From Liolophura sinensis (Eukaryota; Mollusca; Polyplacophora; Chitonida; Chitonidae), in assembly GCF_032854445.1 (NCBI RefSeq), contig NC_088306.1, positions 8,640,193 through 8,704,192 of the forward strand: a stretch of DNA of 64,000 nt, given 5' to 3'. This document shows, one piece after another, positions 23,856 to 36,005 of the stretch. The notes beneath the pieces were generated by a model. It saw nothing but the letters and a program-made list of their open reading frames with translations, did not search any database and had not been told where the DNA came from. Position numbers and translations under genes: made by a program. Position 1 is the first letter of the stretch; every line of letters starts with the position of its first letter.

Positions 23856-24050
23856 CTAGGTTTTCATCACTCCCCCAACTAGATACCATACCGCGGAAAT
23901 TACTGTCAAAATGTAAACCACGATACCCCGTACGCTCATGCTCGTCTCAAATGAACGACCAGCTGTATACAGAGAGCTGCTGAGCTTACCGCACTGATCG
24001 AAGAACTGCATTAACCCGCCGTTTTCATTTTCCACATTCCCAACGGGCAC
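23856..24050 (-). CDS. weak candidate terminal exon with a membrane segment
   Basis: The frame of 64 residues starts at a possible acceptor (cagggtaacag|GTG, phase 0) and ends at TAG. It contains a soluble part with one Cys (GGLMQFFDQCGKLSSSLYT) and a hydrophobic helix (VRGIVVYILTVISAVWYLVG) followed by VMKT. The layout fits the end of a single- or multi-pass membrane protein, with claudin-like size only. The polypyrimidine tract is poor, so support is thin. Confidence 0.2.
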   Translation of the reverse strand: MPVGNVENENGGLMQFFDQCGKLSSSLYTAGRSFETSMSVRGIVVYILTVISAVWYLVGGVMKT

Positions 24051-24479
24051 CTGTTACCCTGAACGACTTCTTCCAAACCGCTCGATAGACAGGTTGGCCC
24101 GTCATCCATCCACGATAGCGCGGTAATTGAACAATACGGTTTGCAAGGAAGACATCAGGAGAATTTAATTACTGAAGGCTCGCGTCCAATTACGAGACTA
24201 GGTCAGGCAATAAAGCCATCACACTTCGATACGCAGTCGTACATGTCAGCGGGCAAACCAAAACGAAAGTAGGCTGCAGAAACAGTGGAGACTCATTCAA
24301 GCGACAGTTTCATGTGACATTCCCAATGCAAGCACACGTCACAAAATAGCAGCAAATAACCTAATTCATTGATAATGTCTTTCCATTTAGAATAACTGAA
24401 ACGCATGTTTTTTATTTGGAAGAGGATGGAGGTAAAGATATATTTTCTGTAACAAAATGACCGCCATAGTCGACGATCT

Positions 24480-24640
24480 CCTGTGTAGATGAATACAGAA
24501 CACTAATGCTATATAGACGAATACAAAATATTAATGCTGTAAAGGTGAATACTGAATATTACGCTTGTATAGGTAAATACAGATTATTACTGCTGTATAG
24601 ATGAATAAAGAATATTAATGCTGTATAGAGTGAGTGAGTG
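24480..24640 (+). repeat. 28-bp tandem array, left part
   Basis: Units tgctgtatagatgaatacag aatattaa repeat about five times in 28-bp register. A SINE2 copy interrupts the array at about 24626 and it resumes at 24945. Confidence 0.85.
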
Positions 24641-24905
24641 CTTGAGGTTTAACGTCGTAACAATTTTTCAGTCATATGACGGCGAAGGAATCCCTAGAGT
24701 GCATGTAATGTGCCTCCTTGTTGCAGGACGGATTTCCACCGCTCTTTTATCTAGTGCTTCTTCACTGAGACGCCCTACCGAAGTAACCCGCCCTGTTCGA
24801 GCCATTATACTGATACAGATCAACCAGTTGTTGCACTATCCCCTCCATGCTGAACGCCCAGCGAGGAAGTTACAGCTTCCTCTTTTAAGGTCTTAGGTAT
24901 GACTC
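24626..24905 (-). repeat. SINE2 inserted in the 28-bp array
   Basis: Reverse-strand SINE2: gagtgagtgagtgcttgagg, tttaacgtcgtaac, cagtcatatgacggcgaagg, then a degenerate body to about 24900. The flanking aatgctgtatag occurs on both sides, consistent with a target duplication but also with the array unit. Confidence 0.75.
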
Positions 24906-24944
24906 TATCCAGGATTGACTCTGTATCTACCGCTCCCGAAGAGG

Positions 24945-25060
24945 AAATGCTGTATAGGTGAATACAGTATATTACTGCTGTATAGATAAACACATAATAT
25001 TACGGCTGTATAGGCGAACATAGAATGTAAATGCTGTATAAATAATTACAGAATATTTCC
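24945..25060 (+). repeat. 28-bp tandem array, right part
   Basis: The units aatgctgtataggtgaatac and ctgctgtatagataaacaca continue the array seen at 24480-24640. Confidence 0.8.
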
Positions 25061-26295
25061 AGTGTAAGAAATTGCAGTGGAGTTGACTGAATACTTTTAA
25101 GTTAAACCCTATACGTTTAGTCATATGTAAGAGAAAAAATATAAAGAAAAGCAAGTTCTCCCTGCAAAATACACCAAAGCAGTATTCAAAAGTTAGCTGA
25201 AGTATCTCATAAATGGTGTACTGAAGTGGATTCAGTATTGGGATATCAGCTGCAAAGTAAACCATAGTTCTGGAGCAATTAAAGAGTATATTTGTAACAT
25301 GATAAGTCTGGGCTGGAAAAGGCCATTGACGCATGCCTCACTGTGTCCGAGAAACATGTTCTGAAGAATATATGGTAAAAAAGTCCTGCAGGATTGTTTC
25401 GTGGAATTCCAGCACAGGTGTTTCTTACGTTTCCGATATTCGTGTCCATTTTCGTTGCCAGTTGAAATTGGCAGTTGCCATGGTTACTTGTAAACAGTAT
25501 TTTCCAAATAAAGCGGCATAAAAGGTTTTATTTCGATATGAGAAGAAATATGAGTAGAGGAGTGACAATACTTTTTATACAATTTTTTTTCATTAAAAGA
25601 TTTAGTTCAAGATTCAGGTAAGTCATAAAGAGAACCAACGCAGTTAATAGCAGATAATATTTACACAGTTTCGCTAACAACAATTTGGTATTGGGCCTAC
25701 GTCCATAGTCGAGCTAGTTCAGTGACCTCTGGTGCACTATAACATGGCGTCAATACCGGCCAATAAACGCAGTTCTTTCATCGGCATTTCGGTCAAGCTG
25801 AGGGAAACCCCCCTCTTGAAAGCGGCCTTTTGGTTGAAACGGTCACTTTTACTACAGAGGCGATTAGATATATTCTTTGTCATCATTTCTTTTATAAGCT
25901 TTTGACTTTTATAAGCATGGATCAATAAACTAAACGAAATAAAACCAACACAGTTTACACAGGATTTGATGTGAATTACATTAAGAAGAATAGGAATGAA
26001 GGTAATTTGCCGGCTGTGTGTAGGCGAAATTAATAGGTGTCTGAAATAAACAGACATTCACCGGTTTATTAAGTCCGAATCTCCCACGCTTTCTTTGCAT
26101 TGCGCATATCTTCATTTTATCAATCCTTTAAAGATCTTTAAAGAACAAACCTATAATTACAGATATAAACCGATTTAATAAATGTAGTTCATTAAAAGAT
26201 GTGTTTTAAACAGGTAAAAGATATACTTAAAACGGATTCAAATCAATATCGTATATATGTTCCATGATACATCCGTCATATATATCTATATATTA
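25060..26295. other. no gene supported
   Basis: AT-rich DNA, no repeat family recognised. Confidence 0.4.
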
Positions 26296-26299
26296 AAGA

Positions 26300-26392
26300 C
26301 CCAGGAGCCTCTCACCACTGCGGCCGCTGTGAGTTCAAGTCCAGCTCATGCTGACTTCCTCTCCGGCCGTACGTGGGAATAAATAAATATTC
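26300..26392 (+). repeat. SINE1 with internal deletion
   Basis: caggagcctctcaccactgc, gtgagttcaagtccagctca and ctctccggccgtacgtggga run straight into ataaataaat. The whole 3' body (gcaacctgcgg to aaacacc) is missing while the tail sequence is kept. Confidence 0.8.
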
Positions 26393-26499
26393 AAGCTCCG
26401 CAAAACTACTGTGTTCGCACAATGGTTCTAAGATTTTCACTGAATATGAACTTCACATCGCTAAGGAATAAATCAGCAATAATCCGTGACACCTATTTA

Positions 26500-26870
26500 C
26501 ACCAGTACATTTGTTAGCCCATTTACACCGGCGTATCATCGGGCCAATTAACACAAGCATTTGACTTCGTTTGTTTACACCAGCATACCGATTAACCTAT
26601 TTACACCATCATATTAGTTAGCCTATTTACACCCTGCCTATATCGACAAGCGTACTGATCCTGACATATCAGATGTCCTGTTTACACCAGAATATCAATG
26701 GGCCTTGTTACACCAGTATATAGGTTAGGCCCTTCTCAGGGCTTTGTTAGTGGCTACTTTGATATTTGTCTATCGGTTTACCCTATTCATAGCAGCATAG
26801 GTGTATTACCTTGGCTATGTACATCAGTATATCAGTGGATTTATTTACACCACTTACACCACGACATCAT
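26500..26870 (+). repeat. degenerate tandem repeat, about 28-30 bp
   Basis: The phrase atttacaccagtat or a variant (cccatttacaccggcgtatc, cctatttacaccatcatatt, tgtttacaccagaatatcaa) recurs about ten times. Confidence 0.7.
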
Positions 26871-26963
26871 TACGTAAATGTCATTATTAAGCAGCGCCAG
26901 GCCAACTATTACGAACATTTAAGATTAAAAGTGTAAAGCAGAAGATTTCTAATCTAATTTACT

Positions 26964-27070
26964 AAATCTATGCGTCGAACCAGACATTAAACGTTGTTTT
27001 GGGAATTCACTTGGAACATCCATTCTGGTTGACAGTTGTTATACGAATGTCTGTTTCAACGCATAGATTT
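26964..27070. repeat. 107-bp element with 25-bp inverted ends (F5-derived)
   Basis: The left end aaatctatgcgtcgaaccag acatt and the reverse complement of the right end (27046-27070) agree at 23 of 25 positions. The interior acgttgttttgggaattcac is F5 sequence. An inverted F5 piece follows directly. Confidence 0.7.
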
Positions 27071-27235
27071 CTATACTAGCCGTCGGACGATCCAGGTCAT
27101 TAATTGCAAGGACAATTCCGAAAATGACGCATAACAGAAACCATCAAAGAGCTTTAAAAAAGCATATAAAGTACGAAAATAGGATGGAATCACGGAAGAG
27201 AAGCAGTTTTCTATGATATTGGAAAGGCACACGGA
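27071..27235 (-). repeat. F5 family copy
   Basis: Reverse-strand F5: gatccaggtcattaattgca, aggacaattccgaaaatgac, gcatataaagtacgaaaata and gaagcagttttctatgatat. Confidence 0.65.
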
Positions 27236-27584
27236 ATGTTCCAGGCGAATGAGTCATATCAGTATTCAAAAGGATTAAAAAGCAGTCCAATTATGTGTTA
27301 CTTGTGTTAATTATAATACTGAATAAATAATCATACAGCGGAATCGGATTGAGAAATCGGACAGTTAAATCCGATGTGATATCGAACATGTGGCCCTGAG
27401 ATGATTTCACCTAGGTAGGCCTGCATGTATATGTTCGGCTGTCCGTTTGTTTGTTCTCTGTATATCGCCTTCTATTCTGTATATCGCCTTCTGTTCTGCA
27501 TATCGCCTTTCTGTTCTGCTTTTGTATTAATACAAACTTTTGCAAACATGGTTTACATCGTGACGTCAACTTACATCGCCATCT

Positions 27585-27703
27585 ATTTATTAATCTGATC
27601 GGAGTTTTACGCCGTACTAAGGGATATTTCACTTATACGGTGCCCAGCATTTTAGTGAGAGGAAACCGGGTAGAAGCGGAGGGAAACCCACGACCAACTG
27701 CAT
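27585..27703 (-). repeat. SINE1 fragment
   Basis: gttttacgccgtactaaggg, atatttcacttatacgg, gaggaaaccgggtagaagcg, cccacgaccaactgc. Head missing. Confidence 0.85.
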
Positions 27704-27709
27704 ATCGAT

Positions 27710-30310
27710 CAGTCTGCATGTCTACGTTTAAGAATTAAACGAAAAATGGAAAATCCACCATTTTTAATATCCACAGTATAAGAATCCAAAAGAATTAATT
27801 AACAGGATGTTTATGACGGCGCGTGATTATGACACTTTCTTCAAAAAACACCCAGAAAGAGGAAATGTGCCAACCGGGAAGCAGCTTTCGTATTCTAAAA
27901 GTTACCGTTCTTATTAACCAAGTGCACGTTTACAAACATATCTCTTTTGGTTTCACATCAAAGGGTCAATTAACAATTACCTTATAATGTTTTGGCTCAA
28001 AATAAGACAAAGTGACAGCAAAAATGTCAAGGTAAATTACGGCTAGGGGCAACGTTTAAGTTATTTGTTCTCGTACATTTCTTCAGTGAAGGTCAGTGCG
28101 CTTATTAATTACAACCCATTCAAAATGCTCGTTGTGGAAATACGAGAGGACCAATTGCCATTCCATTGCACTCTTTACCCAATTAGTCCTGCCGGCTACC
28201 CAAGGAAGTTCCGCCGTGAATCATTACCCACTGGGTACGTATAATATGAACGTATCATGTCAGTAGCTAGTTCAGATTTAGTAACAACTCGCTAAATTGA
28301 TCTGTGTGCATCGTTATAGTCTGTGACAAATGGAAAGCCCCGTAAAGATGGATATGAATTGCAAAAGAGGGTAGGGTCGACATATTCCACAGGAAAAATC
28401 TCACCTATATGCATGCATTACAGAACCATATCACACTTTCATCTATGCTCTGGTTTTACTTGTTATACACTGTAGTATTTGATTTATATAGATAATCGTA
28501 TTCCCTTATGTAAATTTAACCAATATTATCTGCATATACACATTTTAAAAATATGTCATCTAAGCGAACTGCATTTTGCGGTTTTAGATATCGTCTACTT
28601 ACAATGTATAGCAATGTTGACTTTGTTTACAATGTCTACACTAAAGGTTAGCCAACACCACACCTCTACACTGCAAAGTGGTGTATGTCGGCCCCTTACA
28701 CTACATTTCAGGGTTATTTCTTTCTCCGCGAAGAATTTGGCGAAAACTAAGCGAACGTTTCTCTTGCTAACCGTCACTGTGTCGGCCATGTGTGCAGTGG
28801 ACCTTACCGAATTGTCAATCAAGAAAACGCAATTGACAAATCATAAGCGGTATTGTTGCAAAGAGGTCAACCGAATGTCCTAAACATTGATGTTCAGTCC
28901 CTCTGTGGCGCCATGACGTCGCAATTGCCTTTATCGAGAAGGCAATTAAAAGTAACGTTGTCACAAAAAGGGGAGGTAGGACATTGAATGTGTTGGATCC
29001 ATCCATTATCATCAGTATCGCTCATTATTTCTCAGTGTCGTCCGTAAAAAAGATCGATGTGCATTATTGCTCACCAAAACCTTGGTGTTCAATACTGGTC
29101 ACGATTAGGCCAATACGCTGTGCTGCTCAATAATGCCTCGGTATTCAGTCTTGCTTTCAAATGGTCCGATACACTGCTCACCAGTGTCTCGGTATTCAAT
29201 ACTGCTCACCAATAGTCAGATAAACTGTCATGCTCAACTCTCTACTCTGTGCCACCAGCTCACCAATAGCTCTGTACAGCTCACCAGTATGTTGGTATTC
29301 TGTATACTGCTAAACTGGTACACAGTGGCACTGCCCCTATACCCCCCCCCCCTCCCCCCCCACACACACTCATTTCAATCTTATACAGTTTTTGTAACCA
29401 TATTACTTTTACGGCTCTTTACTCTTCATACCCGCTCCTAACGTGCTGCGATAGTTCCCTCCACCACTCCCACCCCCAATCCTGTTCATTTCCAGTCGTC
29501 TCCACTGTTATGGTGTACCCTTCTGAATCCATATATCAGCCCTACAGCACCTGGAACGCACAATTGAGTACACCACTTCTTTGTATTTTTACGACATGGC
29601 AGCGATCAATTCAGTGCCACTTAACAGAGCAACGTGTCGGTAATGTATTTATGTCGGTAAATTACCTGGCTTTTTGTCGTGGTGCAATCACTTGTTTTGT
29701 TCCCAGGGACAGCTTTTTTTTGTTTAACTCGCCTTGCGTAAAGCCCTAATTTCCTAATTTCCGCCCAGGGATTAGGCGTTTCCAATTAACCTATACCATC
29801 AAATCGCTTCCCCGCAACTAGGATATTTCGCGTCTTGCTGGTATTAGATTAAATTTTTAACAGTGTCAATTTTTTCACGTGAAAACACTTCAAATCCAAC
29901 CAACCTAGTCGTATATTAGTTATAGAAAAGCTTTTGAAAACTTTTAAAGCTCAGAGTAAAAATGGCGGCATCCTTTCTTAACAAAAGGGAGTAAAATTTA
30001 CTCTAGTATCCCTGCATACAACCTAGTGCGCCATAGGCCATGCCATGGACACCAAATATGAAACCCTCATGACAGTATACCGACAATGCCCCATGAAGCT
30101 TTTCTGTCCTAAAGTAATGCCGGCATAATTTTCTTAGTCCTGTGATCATTTTTGCCTTTGGGATGACCGTTTCGTGACCTCTTAGTAACGTATTGGTCAG
30201 GCATTACAAGAGAACACTGATCAGTTCAACTGGGGCCCGAGTCCCCTTTGCGGAGGAAAAATAAGCACCACCCTATGGGGGTGACAAGGTAAAACGTTTC
30301 AAACTTTAAG
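27710..30310. other. no gene supported; minor repeats
   Basis: It holds an R2 fragment at 28425-28480 (- strand, tatgctctggttttacttgt) and a degenerate tandem at 29062-29310 built on ctcaccaatag and cggtattcaatactg. C-rich runs lie at 29342-29360. Open frames here are short and lack splice context. Confidence 0.4.
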
Positions 30311-30313
30311 AAT

Positions 30314-30592
30314 TGGAGGCTTCCGTGGCAGAGGGGCTAACACGCCAGCGCGGCGCAATGACTCAGGAGCCTACCATCAATGAGGTCGCTGTGAGTTCAA
30401 GTCGAGCTCATGCTGGCTTCCTCTCCGACGTACCAGGGAAGGTGTGCAGCAACCTGCGCATGGTCGTGGTTTCCCCCTGGCTCTGGACGGTTTCCACCCA
30501 CCAAAAATACTGGCCGCTGTGGTATAAGAGAAATATTCTGGAGAGCGACGTAAAATACCAATCAAACAAATAAATAAATACATAAAATTTAA
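30314..30592 (+). repeat. SINE1, full length
   Basis: Head ggaggcttccgtggcagagg ggctaacacg, B box gtgagttcaagtcg, body gcaacctgcgcatggtcgtg, tail caatcaaacaaataaataaa. About as complete as the copy at 9471. Confidence 0.9.
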
Positions 30593-31069
30593 AGAATGAC
30601 CCGACATGGACTGGAAGCATGGTTTGCAAGTCTGGGGTGTAACCGCTCAGCAGATTTAGGTTATCTGCATGTAGGGTACAATGAGTGCTACACGTGTCAT
30701 GGAGGCATTAGATGCGACTTTTGGTACAAGGCATCAACTAAGTGGTGAAAGAATTGCCCCGATGAAAATGGACAGGCTATATTTGGAAATCAGTTTCTTA
30801 ATATCTATTTGTGTGTTAATATGACTGTGGTTAAACGCCATGGTAAAGAAGATTTCACTTATACGATGACGGTCGGTATTATGGGTAGAGGCAATGAGGC
30901 GTATTGACTTGAGCACCATAATGGTGGAAGATAAGTGGTCTTCCATGAACGTAACACAGCACAAAACAGCCACATGAGCGAGGTTGGCCGTTTATTATCT
31001 CCAAGGGTCCACAATCAAAGAGAACGGCTAAAAATACAAATCTACAAAACAGATATTCGTATACATGTA

Positions 31070-31255
31070 CAAGTCGTCAATCAATAAAGATGTTCTAGGT
31101 CAACAATCGTAAGGCCAATTCCCCAAAACGAAGACCAAGACAAACCGACAAAGAACTAAAGTATATAAAGTATGAAAAAAGGACAAAATCATGCCAAGAG
31201 AAGCAGTCAACAGTTTTCAATGATGTTCAATTCAAACGTTCAAATTCACTGTGCA
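31070..31255 (-). repeat. F5 family copy
   Basis: Reverse-strand F5: gttctaggtcaacaatcgta, aggccaattccccaaaacga, aaaccgacaaagaactaaag, tataaagtatgaaaaaagg and gaagcagtcaacagttttca. Confidence 0.7.
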
Positions 31256-31479
31256 AAAAGCAAACTGAATGATTTGACTGACGAAATCTGTCAATAAAAT
31301 CCCCAGAAAGTTTGACCAAGAAGAGGTAGAAGATGGTAGAACATATGTAGCAAGCTACATAAGATAGTCGGAAACTGGTAGAAAACATATTGTTTACTGT
31401 TGGCGTACTACGTAACGTTTTAAGAGGACGCCTACACAGAAAGTTAAAATACGCAGTACGTGTACTGGGGGAAGAAAGA

Positions 31480-31650
31480 AAAGAGGTTCCTATTGACAAA
31501 TGGTCACACGTGACCTGTGATACACGTTCTCTCCTGAGTTTACCTCCGTTAGTTCACGTAATGATTAAACAATAGCAACTTACAAACACCCCTGGCACCA
31601 CAGCTTAAGGAGAATTAAGCAGTGATGCCAGTTGAAATCCATTAGGCATC
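31480..31650 (+). repeat. R2 family copy, 5' truncated
   Basis: ttgacaaatggtcacacgtg, acctgtgata, gagtttacctccgttagttc, acgtaatgattaaacaatag, ccctggcaccacagcttaag and gtgatgccagttgaaatcc follow R2 order. Confidence 0.7.
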
Positions 31651-32504
31651 ACTGAATTAAAGATTTTGAAGACAAATCCCCATCCCCAAACCCCACTCTC
31701 AGTCAGAACAGTTTCTTCCCACGTGCTCCACCTTAATGTGGTAGAAACACAAGCCAACTTCGTTAAGGGAAGCGCTGTGTATTTTCTCGCACCTGTGCCA
31801 GCATTCTATCCAATCTGGGCGGTAAATAGTCGCTTGCGACCACGAGAGACGTGCTTAAGGTGGACACCCCGCCCCCATAGACCATGTGCCATAACCTCTG
31901 TACATGCGTTTGTACTAGCTGTGACGATCAGGAAAAAAACATGTATCAAGCAAAAACGCTAACGGCAACATCTTGAGAGTCATGTCAAGGGGAATAAAAC
32001 AATGGCTGTATTTACCCAACGCGCCGGGTTCTAGAGTCGCGAACCAGACTGAGAAATGGAGAAATGTTAATTCATATTCATTAGCAATTCACACCTTTTC
32101 CCGCCTGGTCGGCTGTGCCCTGACAAACACGAAGTTTCAGTCGTGTCTGTGGACCACTTCATGCCGTTTTTGTGCAAATACCCAATCTTTAGAGCAGCTA
32201 ATCAAGCTAAAACCGGGTCGATAGACGGAGAATGAAATCGAAAACATTCCAAGGTTGGATGATACAGAAAATCCAACATATCGAAACAGGCTTAAATTTA
32301 TTACAGTGGTTTAACTATTACACAGTGCAGTCCGTTTTTTTCTACTTCCTGTTATGCGTTCAAGAAAAACTGATGGTTGTGAATCTTTGTCTGTGCCTGA
32401 CGTATACGGTTCGTAGACTTCAAAAGCCCTTCAGTTTGCCTTAGCCGGTATTCACAGGGAACAGAATGAAAGCAAATATAAGATCATACAACATAATTAA
32501 AGAT

Positions 32505-32715
32505 ATACTGCACAGCGAGTAAAACCAGGACAGTGACGACAGTGTAGTATTTATAAAATGGTCACGCGTAACAGCTGTTGTTGCTTTACCTCAAATAAGG
32601 TTTTATACGAACTGTTCATGTAAATGTTTAAACAGCAGCAATTTGCGCGCCCCCTACCGACATTGCCTAAGCAGAATTGCGTCAAACAAAATGCAGCGAT
32701 GTTAATTGCAATTTA
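32505..32715 (+). repeat. R2 family copy, near full length
   Basis: atactgcacagcgagtaaaa, ccaggacagtgacgacagtg, aaatggtcacgcgtaac, tttacctcaaataaggtttt, gaactgttcatgtaaatg and gatgttaattgcaattta. A good reference copy. Confidence 0.8.
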
Positions 32716-32899
32716 TTCATTCAGTAGATGCCAGCAGTACAGAATCGCTCAAACTGTTCTGTTCTCATCAAATGTCACATACAATGACATCAAAACAAGA
32801 CAAAGCAACAACGCATTCAATCCTTACTATTTATCAAGTAAAAGTATAACAGTGTATGGTATATATGCCTCGTTGAAACTATCTAGAAGAGCTCTAGAT

Positions 32900-33020
32900 G
32901 GCTTAACTTGAAAAATCGTTGCTCTCGGACCACCGAGGTCACTGGTTCGAATCCAGGTCTTGCTGCTTTAAGTGAGGACGTTTGTTAGATACATGGCAAG
33001 ACAAGGTGTTTTTAGGAGGC
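32900..33020 (+). repeat. SINE3-like head
   Basis: gaggtcactggttcgaatcc then aggtcttgctgctttaagtg. This is the B-box head and start of the body shared with 10290-10340. Confidence 0.45.
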
Positions 33021-34640
33021 CCCGAACCCTCTATCCATAAATCTGATCGATCTCATAGGAATAAAAAATTGGTCAGTAGAACGATAAACCAAAACAAAGC
33101 AAACAAACTATTAAGTATGTCAATAAATATACCAAAAAAAACCCATAAAAAACATGATCAGCAAAATATCGCCTGAAATCATTCATGTTTGATAGGCTAT
33201 CCATTTTCCCAGTGATTTGGAACACTCCTCCATGGCTCACGAATGGTATGTGAACATTTAATATATTTCTGTGATTCCTGCACAAGACGAGATGAACAGT
33301 TTCGCCAAACCTTATTTTTCGTGTATTCCTTATTATGATTAATCACGAAATCAAATAAATAAATCGGTTTAGAATCTTCAGAAGTTTTCTTATATTTTAC
33401 AATGGGAATTATGTTGACATTCGTTTGAAGATAAGTGTGCAGAACAGAAGAAAATGTTGCGTTCCGACTAAGGAATGATTTTTTAACGAGAAAGTTTAAG
33501 TGTGGTAAGGGAAAGAGCTAAACCTTTTTTCCACGTGACACGGATATTGCGTAACTTCCAATCATAAATCAATTTTAAGTATGTTATATTTATCTGTTAA
33601 AGCAGTAAAGCATTTCTCTAATACACCAAAACTGGAAAAATGGGAAATCCCATGGTCTCCCAAGTTGCCAGAAAGAGCGGTGCGCGCATTACAGACCTTG
33701 TAGAAAAAGATTCGCAATCGATTATCAGCCTATTGTAAAAAAAAACAAACAAAAAACGGTTAATTCCATTTTAAATATTTCACACGTGATTTAAAAAGAA
33801 CTCACCCTCATCTAACATCCGCTTGCGACAGGATCAACAGAAAACTTCAGAGAGCTTATGAAATCAGAAAAATATGAGACCTATAGAAAAAACATCTCCA
33901 CATTGAAGTTTTCTCGGAGATTTTCAAGTTCTTAAGGGCATTCTGATAGGAAAAATGAAGTTTTCACAATAAGGTTTACGCGTGTCTTACTTTCATTTGA
34001 CGATTTCATCCGTTTCAGCCGAAGACCTAAACGAAATATCTTAATTGCTCAAATTAAGTATTGTCACTACTATCATATTTAGAAATAACGGTTGTCATAG
34101 CAAATATTAAATAACTGTAATCGATTATGGATTTTGCTCTGTGACTTAAATTAGGATTTGAACTCGCGCATCCCATGTTCACCATTCCACACCATATCAA
34201 CAATTCTACTAGCCAATTGTAGACAGTAAAGCTATCTGCCTCATCGAGACTCATCGCACTTGCAGATCCATGGTTCGTGGAACCTGGTTGGTTTAGGCAC
34301 CGTGGTGAAGGATTGAAGATATTAGTCCGAGCGGAACAATCGGGTTCGAACTCAAATCACTCAATCTAAATTGTCCAGCACTCTGCCATCTGAGCTAGGG
34401 GAAATGGAAAAGGGGGAGAAGTATATCAGAAAGACAAAACTGGTCATTTAAGTGGTTGGCCATAACGCAAATTATGCTGTGTGGAACGGCGACCTTCAGT
34501 TATAGCCGCTGGAAGTTATGAACGCTGGAACCTGGATTTCTATCTGAAGGCATAATATATTATGTCCAGTTGACCGACTTGTGATTGCACTGGAGACGAC
34601 CCATATAATTGTCCGTTAACTAAGCATAAGAAATCTCCAA
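33020..34640. other. no gene supported; tRNA-like repeat heads
   Basis: Inverted tRNA-like segments occur at 34140-34215 (aggatttgaactcgcgcatc) and 34320-34400 (gggttcgaactcaaatcact ... catctgagctaggg). Neither folds into an obvious complete tRNA by eye. The rest is AT-rich. Confidence 0.35.
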
Positions 34641-34782
34641 ACCATGGGCAGTTGCTGGCTGACCGTTTTGAACATGTCCCCAGCACTACAGACGTATAAA
34701 CCGGGTAGCCGTTTCGAGAACGTACACTTTCAAAACTTCTATATTATATGTAATTTTGATTATGTAAAATATTTGCCAGCGA

Positions 34783-35040
34783 GGCGTAATAACCCAGGAG
34801 ACTCTCCCCAATGCGGTCGGTGTGAGTCCAACTCCAACTCATGTTGGTTTTCTCTCCGGTCGTACTTGAGGAGGTCTGCCAGCAATCCGTGGATGGTCGT
34901 TTGTACCCTCGTACTGTTTTCCTTCCTTCCAACATGATTCTGGCCACGGTCGTATAGGTGACCACGATCGTAAAAGTGGCCACCGTCATATAAGTACAAA
35001 ATCCTTGAACACGGTCGCAAAAATTCATTTTGATTCCGAC
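34783..35040 (+). repeat. SINE1 with a local duplication
   Basis: gaggcgtaataacccaggag, ctccccaatgcggtcggtg, ctctccggtcgtacttgagg, then the segment ggccacggtcgtataggtg is followed by two diverged copies (accacgatcgtaaaagtgg and ccaccgtcatataagtacaa). Confidence 0.8.
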
Positions 35041-35271
35041 TAAAATTGTATTAAAGTTTATGTCACAAGTAATGACTAAAAGTACACTAATTATTTTGAA
35101 TAGTGTGTGATCGCCTAGGGCTCCGATGCTTTCTGATCGAGCCACGTTGGCATGGACGAAATCCCAGTCATGCGCACACGTCATAGCTGTGTCGTGTAAT
35201 TCAACCCCACTAGATGACTTTTCCTGGTGTATATTATTGTTGTAAAGATTACAGGGAAGTAATAAAAGGCT

Positions 35272-35430
35272 TGCAGCATAAAGAGTAAAATCAGAGCAAA
35301 GATGACAGTGTGACAGCTGGCAGAGTTTTATTTGAATCATTCGTGTAAATGTAGTAGTAAATTACACGCCACTTAAGCATAATTAGATAAAAAAACTGCA
35401 ATGGTGTTAATTGCGATTAATAAGACATTA
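35272..35430 (+). repeat. R2 family copy
   Basis: ttgcagcataaagagtaaaa, tcagagcaaagatgacagtg, tgacagctggcagag, attcgtgtaaatgtagtag and gcaatggtgttaattgcgat. Confidence 0.7.
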
Positions 35431-35539
35431 CTGGTATAGAATTACCAGTAACACAGTATCACATTTAATATAAAAATGCAAATGGACCAGCAGGAGTGTA
35501 TAGTCCACCAATAAAATCTTGATCAGAGCGTTGTTAATA

Positions 35540-36005
35540 GGTTAACAGCTCATTACACTTCATGTTAACATTCACATACACGTGCATTATGTTTGTGTTA
35601 ACATCAACGCATTCAGATACACGTGCGTTAAGTTTATGTTAACGACAACGCATCATATACTCATTTATTATGTTTATTACATTAGCATTCACACCCCTGT
35701 TTTACATGAACATTCAGAATTCTGTTTTTCATGAACATTCAAAATTCTGTTTTATATTAACATTCAGACCTCTATTTTACATGAGCATTCACAATTCTGT
35801 TTTACATGACCATTTAGAATTCTGTTTTACATTAAGACTGACACCTCTGTTTTACATGAACATTCACAATTCTGTTTTACATGAGCATTTAGAATTCTGT
35901 TTTACATTAACATTGACACCTCTGTTTTACATGAACATTCACAATTCTGTTTTTCATGAACATTCAGAATTCTGTTTTATTACATTAGCATTCACACCTC
36001 GCACA
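35540..36005 (+). repeat. 25/75-bp tandem array
   Basis: From 35685 the unit cattcacaattctgttttac atgaa (25 bp) repeats about 12 times, grouped into 75-bp blocks marked by acacctctgtttt. A leading section (35570-35660) has three units of about 47 bp around acacgtgcrttaagtttrtg. The + strand frame of 132 residues here is a by-product of the 75-bp period. Confidence 0.8.
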
